A DNA stretch of 33,980 bases from an uncultured Clostridia bacterium (GCA_944350265.1 CALVOG010000012.1:1-33980), one strand, 5' to 3'. Shown: positions 18,323 through 26,165, counted from the stretch's first letter. Translations and numbers: made by a program. Notes: a model not told the origin generated them from the sequence alone.

Positions 18323-19987
18323 ATGAAAAAGAAAGAAATATTTTTTCCGCTTGCAAGTGGTGCAGTGTGTTTGGGCGAAGGAGTTGAAGCACTTTCGTGC
18401 GTTTCCTCAAACGGCGAGCGTAAACTTTACAGCAGGCGCGCCAGCAACAAAATTATTCGTTTTCACTTTCCGTTTGCGCGCGGGCTTCAATTTTTCTTGT
18501 TTGGGCTTATCAATTTTTTTCGCGCACTTTTTTGGGTGAATGAGAAGAAAAAGAAAAAAGATTTCACCGTTCTTTTTATCATTTTAAGTGTGCTTTTTGG
18601 CATTGTGTTCTCGGGCGTTATAATTGGCTTATTGCCTGGCAAGATTGGCTATTTTTTAATCTCGGCGGATGGAAGCACATTTCTACGCAATTTTGTCATC
18701 GCCTTCTTTCGGCTCATCCTGTGCGCCATATTTTTAACCCTTCTCAAATGCTTTCCAGTTGTTAGGGAGTTTTTTCGGTTCAATCGTGCCGTTGACCTTG
18801 TATCCATTTACGGCGAGGACGCGCGCGGGCGGTATAAATCGGGCATTTGCGACCCGCTTAATTTTTTAAATTACCTTGTTTTTGTTTTCTTTTTAGACAT
18901 TTTTGTGGTAACATTAATAGGGGCAAGTTTTAACTTTTTCTTCAATTTTTTAATAAGTTTGGCGGTTTTGTTGCTGTCGATTATGCTTTCATATGAAATT
19001 TTGTATCTTCTTTCGATTGGCGGAAGTTACCTAAAATCGCTCTCGTTTGTCACCTCGTTTTTTGTGACGATGAGACCGTCGCTAACACATATCGAAACCG
19101 TTTTAACTTGCCAAATGGAGGTTATGTTTTTGACGTCGCAAAAGGATAGAAATTTTATGGAAAATGACGGACGAAAGCCGTTCGCGGTGGTGTATGGCGA
19201 GGCGAAAAACAAGTTGCAGGGCATTGACAAAAGCGACATCGACTGGATTTTTGCCACCATTTTGAATAAAAACAGGGCGGAAGTGAAACTTGTGGAGAGC
19301 GTCACTGAAAAGGAATACGCGGAGATTATGCGCGCGGTCAATCGGCGAGCGAATGGCGAAAGTGTGGATAACATTTTTGGTTACACCGAGTTCTATGGGC
19401 TTAGATTTGACGTCAACAAAAAGGTGCTAACTCCGCGCCCCGAAACCGAGATTTTGGTGGAAAATGTTTTGAAAAACCTCAAAAAGAAAGGTAAGGTTTT
19501 GGATGTCGGCACGGGCAGTGGCGCGATTGCCGTGACGATTGCGAAATTAAGCGACGCCCTTGTTACGGCGATTGATATTTCTCGCCCAGCGCTTCAAGTT
19601 GCGGAAACAAACGCCAAAAAAAATGGTGTGAAGGTGGAATTTTTAGAAAGTAACCTCTTTGAAAACTTGAAAAAAAGAAAAAAATTTGATATAATAGTTT
19701 CCAATCCGCCGTATATCCCAACTGGCGACATTGCCAAACTTGACAAAAACGTTAAAGAGTGCGACCCAAAAATTGCGCTTGATGGTGGCGAGGATGGGCT
19801 TAGGTTTTACCGAGAAATAACTGCTGGCGCAAAAAAACACCTATATAAAAACGGACTTTTGTTTTACGAGGTGGGCAAGGGGCAGGCGAGTGCGGTGAAA
19901 AAAATTATGAAGGAAAGCGGATTTAAAGAGATAAAAATCGTTAAAGACTATAATAAAATTGACAGGGTGGTTTATGGAAAACTATAA
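18323..19987 (+). CDS. prmC: DUF1385 (YqhQ-type) membrane protein fused to release-factor glutamine methyltransferase PrmC
   Basis: One continuous 554-residue frame holds two proteins that are usually separate. Residues 1 to about 275 are a DUF1385/YqhQ-like membrane domain: ASGAVCLGEGVEALSC near the start, several hydrophobic helices, and the closing region RPSLTHIETVLTCQMEVMFL. Residues from about 290 are PrmC: the N-terminal helical domain, then FGYTEFYGLRFDVNKKVLTPRPET, SAM-binding motif LDVGTGSGA (about 393-401) and the catalytic NPPY at 461-464. PrmC methylates the Gln of the GGQ motif in release factors; its substrate gene prfA overlaps the 3' end. In other Bacillota DUF1385, prmC and prfA are often adjacent genes. 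No stop or frameshift separates the domains and the full PrmC N-domain is kept. No good Shine-Dalgarno precedes the ATG. Confidence 0.85.
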   Translation: MKKKEIFFPLASGAVCLGEGVEALSCVSSNGERKLYSRRASNKIIRFHFPFARGLQFFLFGLINFFRALFWVNEKKKKKDFTVLFIILSVLFGIVFSGVIIGLLPGKIGYFLISADGSTFLRNFVIAFFRLILCAIFLTLLKCFPVVREFFRFNRAVDLVSIYGEDARGRYKSGICDPLNFLNYLVFVFFLDIFVVTLIGASFNFFFNFLISLAVLLLSIMLSYEILYLLSIGGSYLKSLSFVTSFFVTMRPSLTHIETVLTCQMEVMFLTSQKDRNFMENDGRKPFAVVYGEAKNKLQGIDKSDIDWIFATILNKNRAEVKLVESVTEKEYAEIMRAVNRRANGESVDNIFGYTEFYGLRFDVNKKVLTPRPETEILVENVLKNLKKKGKVLDVGTGSGAIAVTIAKLSDALVTAIDISRPALQVAETNAKKNGVKVEFLESNLFENLKKRKKFDIIVSNPPYIPTGDIAKLDKNVKECDPKIALDGGEDGLRFYREITAGAKKHLYKNGLLFYEVGKGQASAVKKIMKESGFKEIKIVKDYNKIDRVVYGKL

Positions 19988-21056
19988 GGAAATGCTGGAA
20001 AAAACAAAAAAATCAAAGGAACGCTTTGATGAATTGACCGACGAAATTATGAGACCAGAGGTGATTGCTGACAATCGTTCGTGGAAAAAGTTAGTTAAAG
20101 AGAGAAATTCCTTGGAGAATATTGCAAATGCCTACCAAGAACTTTTATCGCTTTCAAACAACTTAGATAAATGCGAAGAGGATGTTAAAACTGAAACCGA
20201 CGCTGAGATGAAAAAACTCTATCTCGCGGAAATCATCTCTTTAAAAGAGCAGATTGAGAAAAAGGTGGAGGATATGAAAGTGCTTCTTCTTCCAAAGGAC
20301 GAAAACGACGAGAGCAACGCCATTTTGGAGATTCGCTCGGCAGCGGGAGGCGAGGAAAGTGCGCTTTTTGGGCTGGAACTTCTTAGGATGTATACCCACT
20401 ATGCCGACAAAAACCGCTGGAAAACGGAAATTTTGGATATAAACGAAACCGAACTTGGTGGAATTAAGGAATGCACGGTGCTTTTTAAGGGTAAGGGTGC
20501 GTATGCGAAACTGAAATATGAAAGCGGTGTGCATCGCGTGCAACGTGTGCCAGACACCGAAAGTCAGGGGCGCATCCACACTTCAACGGCAACCGTTGCT
20601 GTTTTGCCTGAGGTTGAGGATATTGATTTTGAAATACTCGACAGCGATATCAAAATTGATACATACCGAAGCGGTGGCGCGGGCGGTCAGCACGTCAACA
20701 AAACCGAGTCGGCGATTCGTATCACACACCTTCCAACGGGTATTGTTGTCACTTGCCAAGACGAGCGCAGTCAACTTAAAAACAAAGAAAAAGCGATGAA
20801 TATTTTAAGAAGCAAACTCTATGATTTTTACAGGGAACAGCGAGATAGTGAGTATGACGAAAACAGAAAAAGTCAGGTTGGACGCGGGAATCGCAATGAG
20901 AGGATAAGAACATATAACTATCCACAAGGGCGCGTCACTGACCACCGCACGAATCTATCTTCATACGATTTGCAGGGCGTTCTCAACGGCGATTTAGACG
21001 AGTTTATCGAGGCAATGTCGCTTAAAGAGCGCGAAGAAATGCTGGCGAATTTATGA
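19974..21056 (+). CDS. prfA: Peptide chain release factor 1 (RF1)
   Basis: A 360-residue class I release factor that reads UAA and UAG and triggers peptide release. Visible motifs are the peptidyl-tRNA hydrolysis motif GGQ at residues 237-239 within YRSGGAGGQHVNKTESAIR, and the codon-recognition tripeptide PDT at residues 193-195 in RVPDTESQG. RF1 proteins carry PxT there, whereas RF2 has SPF, so this is RF1. The ATG at 19974 overlaps the end of the prmC frame and has AGGGTGG just upstream; an in-frame TTG at 19959 is less likely. Translational coupling with the methyltransferase that modifies its GGQ is plausible. Confidence 0.96.
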   Translation: MENYKEMLEKTKKSKERFDELTDEIMRPEVIADNRSWKKLVKERNSLENIANAYQELLSLSNNLDKCEEDVKTETDAEMKKLYLAEIISLKEQIEKKVEDMKVLLLPKDENDESNAILEIRSAAGGEESALFGLELLRMYTHYADKNRWKTEILDINETELGGIKECTVLFKGKGAYAKLKYESGVHRVQRVPDTESQGRIHTSTATVAVLPEVEDIDFEILDSDIKIDTYRSGGAGGQHVNKTESAIRITHLPTGIVVTCQDERSQLKNKEKAMNILRSKLYDFYREQRDSEYDENRKSQVGRGNRNERIRTYNYPQGRVTDHRTNLSSYDLQGVLNGDLDEFIEAMSLKEREEMLANL

Positions 21057-21240
21057 TTGTTGCAAGGTCTATTAGTTGACGAGTGCGCGTAATGCTAACG
21101 ATATAAACTGAATGCGCGCCGGGCATTTCTAAGAGGATAGATTAGACACGCCTGCATCTTTAATAGACTACATTAGCATAAGTAATAAAGCCTGTCACAC
21201 GACATTGTAATCACGCTGTGTCGTTTTTGATGTTGTGTAT

Positions 21241-21360
21241 TTTTCTATCGCTTAACGCGCTATAACGCTTATTCCGCAAGGACTGTCAGCCCTGTTTGTC
21301 ATTCTGAGCGAAGCGAAGAATCTCGTCGTAGCACCAGCCCGCGTATGTCTAATCTTTCCT
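21241..21360 (-). repeat. dispersed intergenic repeat, near full-length, reverse orientation
   Basis: Reads ATTCCGCAAGGACTGTCAGCC, GTCATTCTGAGCGAAGCGAA, GAATCTCGTCGTAGCACCAG and CCCGCGTATGTCTAATC on the plus strand, the reverse complement of the 8370-8480 type. It follows prfA. A degenerate extra core (GTCATTATGAGTGAAGTGAA) follows at 21416-21436. Confidence 0.85.
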
Positions 21361-21540
21361 CTTACCGCCAACTAAACACGCCTAAACTCCAAAGCCACAC
21401 ATCTAAGGGCGCTTGGTCATTATGAGTGAAGTGAAGAATGGTCATTCGCCACTTTTAAAATTCGAAAAAGAATATTTGCGCTTCTTGGTCGTCTCGCGTG
21501 CGCAACAACCATTGAGCGCTTATTTTATGAGAGACAAAAG

Positions 21541-21567
21541 AAAAAAGCGAGTTCTCCTCGCTTTTTT
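21541..21567. terminator. bidirectional terminator between prfA region and the pilin-like gene
   Basis: AAAAAGCGAG pairs with CTCGCTTTTT around a TTCTC loop, with A-run and T-run on either side. It can end transcription from both directions and serves the convergent minus-strand gene ending at 21638. Confidence 0.8.
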
Positions 21568-21637
21568 GATATCTTTTTGTTTTGACAATAATTTTTTAGG
21601 TAATTTCTTCAGGCTATTGGTATTTGGGCTTTGAAAA

Positions 21638-22009
21638 TTACATACCAATAAGCGCTCTTGTGGTGTCGACAATGCTTCTTAATGCACCTTCTTCGCCTTC
21701 AAGCTTGTAGCTATCGAATACGCCCAAGCTGTCCAAAATAAGTGGAAGAATAAGGTTGAAGAACAAGATTAACGCGATTGTCACCACGATTGACACGATG
21801 ATGTTAATCAATCTTTTCTTTGCCTCTTCTCTTTGTTCGGAACTATCCGCTCTTGCCATTCTTACGCCGACATAGATTGCATAAACAGCACCGCACGCAC
21901 CAACCAAGATAAGTGCAATCCACAAAATCCATTCGACAGATGTTAGCAAATCATCAAGCCACCCATAGTTTTGCAAACCGTATTTTGCAATTAGACCTCG
22001 CCACGTCAT
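21638..22009 (-). CDS. Two-helix small membrane protein resembling VirB2/TrbC-type pilin subunits
   Basis: A 123-residue protein with two long hydrophobic helices (about 25-50 and 70-95) separated by a short basic/charged loop with ARADSSEQREEAKKRLINIIVS. This layout is typical of TrbC/VirB2-like conjugative pilin proteins and of the related pilin-like proteins of Gram-positive conjugative elements. There is no classical cleavable signal; the N-terminal 24 residues are amphipathic. The minus-strand AGGAGG lies 9 nt before the ATG. No other type IV secretion gene is nearby, so it is either an isolated remnant or has another membrane role. The assignment is by pattern only. Confidence 0.6.
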   Translation of the reverse strand: MTWRGLIAKYGLQNYGWLDDLLTSVEWILWIALILVGACGAVYAIYVGVRMARADSSEQREEAKKRLINIIVSIVVTIALILFFNLILPLILDSLGVFDSYKLEGEEGALRSIVDTTRALIGM

Positions 22010-22099
22010 ACTTTTATCCTCCTATTTAAAATTATCATTATCAAAACAAGAACTTTTATTCTTTAATTTGATTACAAGCATATAATAGCACATAAAAAA

Positions 22100-22490
22100 A
22101 TATTTGGCAAACGATTTTAATAAATTTTTTAATTTTTTTTTAAAAAATTTTTTTTCATATTAAAAAAATAATTATTTCGAATTAAAAAATATTTGCCTCA
22201 AATTAAAAAAATATTTTTTTTACATTAAAAACTAATTGTTTCGTATTAATTGCCTTAATAAAAAAACTAATTGTTTCGTATTCATCTTAAATTAAGAAAA
22301 TAATTACCTCAAATTAAAAACTAATTGTTTCGTGCTTATAATTATCTCAAATTAAAAAATGTGTTTTGTAATTATAATTATCTCAAATTAAAGGACTAAT
22401 TGTTTTATATTTACCTTAAACTAAGAAAATAATTGCCTCAAATAAAAAAATGATTGTCTTAGATTAAAAGATTAATTAGTGAAAAAGCGT
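22100..22490. repeat. AT-rich array of short degenerate repeats
   Basis: About 390 nt of nearly pure A/T contain the element ACTAATTGTTTCGTAT at 22231, 22266 and 22319, with a variant (ACTAATTGTTTTATAT) at 22395. They are interspersed with TTAAATTAAGAAAATAATT and CTCAAATTAAAAA units. The spacing is irregular (roughly 35, 54 and 75 nt), unlike a CRISPR. It holds no gene. It lies upstream of the pilin-like gene start. Confidence 0.6.
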
Positions 22491-22507
22491 GGTGTTGAAA
22501 GATAGGG

Positions 22508-22612
22508 TAGATTAGACATTCGCGGGTGGGTGCTACGACGAGATTCTTCGGCGTTGCCTCAGAATGACAAATAACCACCCTGCCTAGCGGTAGAAGCGAT
22601 AGTGTGTGCTAG
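22508..22612 (+). repeat. dispersed intergenic repeat, near full-length copy
   Basis: Contains ATTCGCGGGTGGGTGCTACG, ACGAGATTCTTCGGCGTTGC, CTCAGAATGACAAAT and AGCGGTAGAAGCG in the same order as the copy at 8370-8480. Confidence 0.85.
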
Positions 22613-22664
22613 GCTTTTTTAGTGAGACATAATTAGACAAATGTGGAAAAGAGGATAGATTTGA

Positions 22665-22780
22665 TATTCGCGGGCGATGATAGATAAATTAGCCTAATCC
22701 GCAAGGCGATACCATTAAATGTCATTCTTCGCTCCGCTCAGAATGACAAATAAACCGACAGTCCTAACAGAATAATTGTT
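22665..22780 (+). repeat. dispersed intergenic repeat, rearranged copy
   Basis: Starts ATATTCGCGGGCG, lacks the central TGCTACGACGAGATTC, then has ATTCTTCGCTCCGCTCAGAA and TGACAAAT followed by GACAGTCCTAACAG. A flanking GAAAAACACGG(T/C)TAAAC motif at about 22832 recurs at 26704. Confidence 0.7.
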
Positions 22781-22879
22781 ACTGCGCGTTAAGCGTTTGC
22801 TAAGAGGATGGCTAATTTTCCATCTAGTTGCTAGAAAAACACGGTTAAACACGCGACGCATCAAAACGACACAAAAAAA

Positions 22880-23062
22880 CTAAAACATTTGACGGCAACA
22901 GCATCCGCCGTTGTTCCAGCCGTTATTTTGACCGTTATTCCAGCCGTTATTGCTCAAACCAAGCAGTAGCAAAAGCAAAATGTTTGTGTTGGTGGCGAGG
23001 TTGGTGTCGTTATTGCTGGCAAGCACCGATAAAAGAAACACCCACAAAAACTCCTGCGACAT
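22880..23062 (-). CDS. Small hydrophobic protein with Asn-Gly-Trp repeats and a CCC tail
   Basis: A 60-residue protein. The ATG at 23062 is chosen because a perfect AGGAGG lies 6 nt upstream on the minus strand. The N-terminal half is hydrophobic (SQEFLWVFLLSVLAS), a Leu-rich stretch follows (ILLLLLLGL), and the C-terminus has the repeat NNGWNNGQNNGWNNGG followed by CCC and RQMF. I do not recognise the family. Tiny Gly/Asn-rich hydrophobic proteins of this style occur among spore-associated and cell-envelope proteins of Bacillota, which is only an analogy. It is transcribed away from the ArsR-type gene across a 155-nt shared promoter region, so it may be a target of that regulator. Confidence 0.55.
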   Translation of the reverse strand: MSQEFLWVFLLSVLASNNDTNLATNTNILLLLLLGLSNNGWNNGQNNGWNNGGCCCRQMF

Positions 23063-23132
23063 AGCAATCCTCCTTTTCAACAAAAATCTTTTAAATTAGA
23101 TAGTTTTCGGCACATTTTGAGGTAAATTCAAT

Positions 23133-23161
23133 TTGACATATCTCTCAAAAGGTTGCAAAAT
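23133..23161 (+). promoter_or_regulatory. possible promoter of the ArsR-type gene
   Basis: A perfect TTGACA (23133-23138) is followed after 17 nt by CAAAAT (23156-23161). It lies in the divergent region between the small Asn/Gly protein gene and the regulator gene. Confidence 0.4.
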
Positions 23162-23217
23162 AAAGTTGTATGCTAATTTATATGTTGTTTTGTGAATTTT
23201 TTGTTACAGGAGGCGCC

Positions 23218-23574
23218 GTGGGAAAACTTCTTAAATTAAACGAACTTAGCAAACTTGAAGTGCAGAGTCTTCTGCCGAGCGATGACGTTGCTGGCAGACT
23301 CGCGCTATATTTTCAAAACTTTTCCGACCAAACGCGGATTAAAATTTTAACCTGCCTTTCGGTTATGGATATGTGTGTGAGCGATTTGTCGGCAATTTTA
23401 AATGTCAATCAAACCACACTTTCGCACCAACTGAAAACGCTTAAAGACCAAAACATCGTCTCGTATAGAAGAGAGGGGAAGGTGATTGTGTATATGATGA
23501 AAGCGCCAAGCGTGCAAGAGATGATGATGTGCGCGGTGGACAGTTTGGGGCGAGACCAAAGCGAAGGCTTTTAA
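23218..23574 (+). CDS. ArsR-family winged-helix transcriptional regulator
   Basis: A 118-residue winged-helix protein starting at GTG 23218, chosen because AGGAGG (23208-23213) lies 4 nt upstream and the length fits the family. The core reads FSDQTRIKILTCLSVMDMCV, then the recognition helix region NVNQTTLSHQLKTLKDQNIV and the wing YRREGKVIVYMM, typical of ArsR/SmtB repressors that leave DNA when they bind a metal or other signal. The metal-binding ELCVCDL motif is only partly kept (MDMCVSDL has one Cys), so the signal may not be a classical thiophilic metal. Its natural target would be its own promoter and the divergent small-protein gene. The following 400 nt carry no gene. Confidence 0.88.
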   Translation: MGKLLKLNELSKLEVQSLLPSDDVAGRLALYFQNFSDQTRIKILTCLSVMDMCVSDLSAILNVNQTTLSHQLKTLKDQNIVSYRREGKVIVYMMKAPSVQEMMMCAVDSLGRDQSEGF

Positions 23575-23812
23575 TGAAGTTGAAAATGCCAATAATTAAG
23601 TGAGTAAATATAAAATTGTTACCAGTGTAATAAATATAAACTATGTGATGTTAAAATTTTGTTAACTCAAAATTTTAATAAATTCTAACGAATTTAGCGT
23701 GCTTTGCCCGCCATCACAGTTTGAATAAACATCAGTCTCACTCAAATGCGACTTCGTCGCGCTTGGTTCGACTTCCGATAATATAAATTGTTACCAGTTT
23801 AAATTGATGATT

Positions 23813-23880
23813 AAAAATAGATGTGGCGAAATATCAAAAATGAATGTGAAAAAAATATCAAAAATAGATGTGGCGAATTT
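23813..23880 (+). repeat. three tandem copies of a ~24-nt unit
   Basis: AAAAATAGATGTGGCGAA (23813), a variant AAAAATGAATGTGAAAAA (about 23836), and AAAAATAGATGTGGCGAA again (about 23860), separated by ATATC. The surrounding gene-free stretch 23575-23942 also has TTGTTACCAGT twice and no open frame of note. Confidence 0.65.
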
Positions 23881-23942
23881 AAGATATCTTTAATTGACGA
23901 AAACACACACAGTCATAAGGCGATGTTTTTGCTCTCTTCTCT

Positions 23943-23971
23943 TTACTTTTTCGGTGCGGGCGTGATATAAT
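23943..23971 (+). promoter_or_regulatory. queH promoter, near-leaderless
   Basis: TATAAT at 23966-23971 with an extended -10 (TGATATAAT) and TTACTT 17 nt upstream. The ATG is only 9 nt after the -10, so transcription would begin about 3 nt before the start codon. Confidence 0.6.
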
Positions 23972-23980
23972 GATAGGGCT

Positions 23981-24523
23981 ATGAAAAAAAGGATACTTTT
24001 ACATTCGTGTTGTGGACCTTGCTCCACGGTGTGCATTGAGAGGCTTAAAGAGAACTTCGATGTCACAGTTTTTTATTACAACCCAAACATCTTCCCAAGG
24101 GAGGAGTATGAAAAGCGCAAAGAGAACGAAAAGGTGGTTTGTGCGCATTTTGGGGTGCCGTTCGTGGATGGCGACTATGACGAAGAGGGCTGGCTTGAAT
24201 TTGTTAAAGGTTTGGAAGGAGAGAAGGAGGGCGGAGCGAGGTGTGGAAAATGTTTTTATCACCGCTTAAAAGAAACAGCAAGAAGAGCCAAAGCGGAAGG
24301 GTTTGATGTTTTCGGCACAACGCTGACGGTAAGCCCGCACAAAAGCACTCCGGTAATTAACGCAGTTGGAAAAGAACTATCGCGCGAGTTTGATGTGGAA
24401 TTTTTGGAGGAATCTTTTAAGAAAAAAGATGGATATTTGCGAAGCATAAACCTTTCAAAAGAATTAGGGCTATATCGTCAAAATTATTGCGGATGCAGAT
24501 TTTCCATTCGAAAAACCGACTAA
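23981..24523 (+). CDS. queH: Epoxyqueuosine reductase QueH
   Basis: A 180-residue protein of the QueH (DUF208) family, which reduces epoxyqueuosine to queuosine at the wobble position of GUN-anticodon tRNAs and replaces the unrelated cobalamin-dependent QueG. The four-cysteine cluster pattern is clear: CCGPC at residues 10-14, RCGKC with Cys88 and Cys91, and YCGC with Cys170 and Cys172; these bind an iron-sulfur cluster and a metal. YNPNIFPREEYEKR and the TTLTVSPHKS segment are also typical. Length is normal. The gene stands alone with its own extended -10 promoter and a terminator that overlaps its stop codon; no other queuosine genes are in the window. Confidence 0.93.
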   Translation: MKKRILLHSCCGPCSTVCIERLKENFDVTVFYYNPNIFPREEYEKRKENEKVVCAHFGVPFVDGDYDEEGWLEFVKGLEGEKEGGARCGKCFYHRLKETARRAKAEGFDVFGTTLTVSPHKSTPVINAVGKELSREFDVEFLEESFKKKDGYLRSINLSKELGLYRQNYCGCRFSIRKTD

Positions 24524-24567
24524 AAATGCAAAAAAAATCCACTTTTTTTCACTTTTTTCGCATTTTT
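24522..24567 (+). terminator. queH terminator
   Basis: AAAAATGC (24522-24529) pairs with GCATTTTT (24560-24567); an inner A-run can pair with T-runs in the loop. It starts inside the stop codon. Confidence 0.6.
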
Positions 24568-24589
24568 CAGGCTATTTTTTGAAGATTTT

Positions 24590-24745
24590 TGATTTTTATA
24601 AAGATTTTTTAACAAAAAAACATAAAGCGCTTTTTAAAGATTTTTAATATTTATTTTGATTTTATTTTTGATTTCATAAAGATTTTTTAATGAAAAAATT
24701 TAGTGTTTTTTCAAGGATTTTCAACATTTATTTTAGCGTTTAAAA
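24590..24745 (+). repeat. AT-rich direct repeat between queH and the signal peptidase
   Basis: Two imperfect copies of about 75-80 nt in tandem: each begins GATTT..ATAAAGATTTTTTAA (24590 and 24670) and ends near ATTTATTTT. This fills most of the 300 nt between the two genes; no gene is visible in it. Confidence 0.55.
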
Positions 24746-24784
24746 AGTTTTAAGAAAAATTAGCGATTTTATTTTGATTTTTGT

Positions 24785-24813
24785 TTTGTTTTTTTAAAGA
24801 TATTTGCTATACT
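24785..24813 (+). promoter_or_regulatory. possible promoter of the signal peptidase gene
   Basis: TATACT at 24808-24813 preceded by TGC (extended -10). The -35 region (TTTGTT) is poor. The transcript would start about 15 nt before the TTG start codon. Confidence 0.5.
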
Positions 24814-24835
24814 TTTAAAGTTGAAGGAGTCACCT

Positions 24836-25684
24836 TTGAGGTTTGAAAATTATTTAAGTTTTGATAGGCAAAAAAAAGAAGAGACGACGTCCATTGCGTG
24901 GTATTTGACAACGCATATCGCTTTCTATGTTTTTCTCATCTTCTTTCTCATCTTTTTCGCGTGGTATACCTATTTTATGGTGACGCACCGATGTTATCTC
25001 GTTTATGGCGCGTCGATGAAGCCAACTTTAAACGAGCAGGTGGCGGATGGCGATAACGACGGGTATATGGACGCCGTTTACATCAACCTCTATGGCAAAA
25101 TTGACGTAAGTGACGTTGTGGTTTTGGACGAGGTCTCCAGTGAGAACGAAAGCATAATAAAGCGCGTTGTGGCAAAGGCGGGCGACTATGTTACCATTGC
25201 GAACCTTAGCGATGACGGCGAGTTTTCTCTTTATCGCATACCAAAGGAAGAAATGGTGAACGGCGAAAGCAGAATAAGCGACGAAGAGGCGAAAGTTGTT
25301 GAAACCAAAGAGGTGGCGGGGTATGATGTGCTTTGGACACACTGCTCACTAGATATTGAAAACGACATATTATATGAAAATAGGTTCTATGAAAAGTTTT
25401 TGTCTGACCGCCATAATGGTGGCTTTGAAAGCGCCAACGGCGAGAAGTATGATTATTACACCTCGCCAAATGGGCTTGTTTACGTTCGCGTGCCAGAAGG
25501 GAAGTATTTTTGTTTGGGCGACAACCGTGGCTGGTCGGATGACTCGAGGAAGTATGGTTTTATAGGCGAGGAGAAGGTTGTCGGCGATGTGGAATTTATC
25601 GTCTATAACTGCTCTTTCGTCAACCGCCTTTTCGAAGTTGTGAAATATTATTACGCACAAGTTGAAGTTTTTTTTAAAAGATAG
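24836..25684 (+). CDS. lepB: Type I signal peptidase
   Basis: This membrane serine protease removes signal peptides from exported proteins, such as the large surface proteins encoded here. One N-terminal membrane helix (about residues 22-48) is followed by the catalytic box GASMKPTL with Ser60, the general-base box IIKRVVAKAGD with Lys109, and the GDNRGWSDDSR box near the C-terminus. The chosen start is TTG 24836, 6 nt after AAGGAG; the in-frame TTG at 24821 overlaps that ribosome site and is unlikely. At 282 residues it is longer than SipS-type enzymes because of an acidic insertion between the Lys box and the GDNR box. It is monocistronic in appearance; HU follows after 82 nt with its own promoter. 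Confidence 0.92.
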   Translation: MRFENYLSFDRQKKEETTSIAWYLTTHIAFYVFLIFFLIFFAWYTYFMVTHRCYLVYGASMKPTLNEQVADGDNDGYMDAVYINLYGKIDVSDVVVLDEVSSENESIIKRVVAKAGDYVTIANLSDDGEFSLYRIPKEEMVNGESRISDEEAKVVETKEVAGYDVLWTHCSLDIENDILYENRFYEKFLSDRHNGGFESANGEKYDYYTSPNGLVYVRVPEGKYFCLGDNRGWSDDSRKYGFIGEEKVVGDVEFIVYNCSFVNRLFEVVKYYYAQVEVFFKR

Positions 25685-25694
25685 TGAAAATTGT

Positions 25695-25723
25695 TTGGAA
25701 TTATTGAAAATATGTGCTATTAT
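25695..25723 (+). promoter_or_regulatory. promoter of the HU gene
   Basis: TTGGAA (25695-25700), 17-nt spacer, TATTAT (25718-25723) with TG one base upstream (extended -10). Confidence 0.6.
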
Positions 25724-25766
25724 ATAGGTAGCAGTTATTGCTAAATATCACAAAAAGGAGAATTTT

Positions 25767-26042
25767 ATGAACAAAGGTGATTTCATTAAGGCAGTTGCTG
25801 AAAAAGCAAATTGCACACAAAAGGACGCAGGTATCGTTTTCGACGCGATGGTCGACACAATCGTTAGCGTTCTCAAGAGCGGGGACAAAATTGTTGTGCC
25901 AGGCTTCGGTTCTTACGAACTCGTTAAAAAGGCTGCAACAACAAAGGTTAACCCAATGACTAAAGAAAAGGTTAAGGTTGCCGCTTGCAAACAACCAAAG
26001 TTTAAGTTTGGTAAAAGTTTTAAAGCAATCTTTAATGCGTAA
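25767..26042 (+). CDS. hup: HU family DNA-binding protein
   Basis: A 91-residue nucleoid protein that bends DNA as a dimer. The sequence starts MNKGDFIKAVAEKA, has the conserved GFGSYEL turn, and ends with KPxFKFGKSFKAIFN-like text as in HU/IHF proteins. The DNA-intercalating arm is present but divergent: the usual RxGRNPxTG is replaced by TTKVNPMTKEKVKV, keeping the NP that intercalates. AAGGAG precedes the ATG. It has its own promoter and a strong terminator. Confidence 0.95.
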   Translation: MNKGDFIKAVAEKANCTQKDAGIVFDAMVDTIVSVLKSGDKIVVPGFGSYELVKKAATTKVNPMTKEKVKVAACKQPKFKFGKSFKAIFNA

Positions 26043-26055
26043 CTTTTGAGGCTAT

Positions 26056-26092
26056 AAAAGAGGTGGCGGGCTGAATGTCTCCCACCTTTTTT
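26056..26092 (+). terminator. rho-independent terminator of the HU gene
   Basis: AGGTGG (26061-26066) pairs with CCACCT (26082-26087), followed by six T. An upstream AAAAG can extend the stem. Confidence 0.85.
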
Positions 26093-26165
26093 ATTGCACT
26101 GTGGTGCGATATTTATTTAGCATCACATAGTTTCCATTAACAATCCTCATAAAAACATTTAACAC

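Noticed and set aside
21413..21634. Plus-strand open frame of 73 codons after prfA
   Set aside because: It runs through a degenerate dispersed repeat and a bidirectional terminator hairpin, has no ribosome site, and overlaps the control region of the convergent gene.
22231..22490. Possible CRISPR array
   Set aside because: The repeat elements are short, degenerate and irregularly spaced, spacers are pure A/T, and no cas genes are present.
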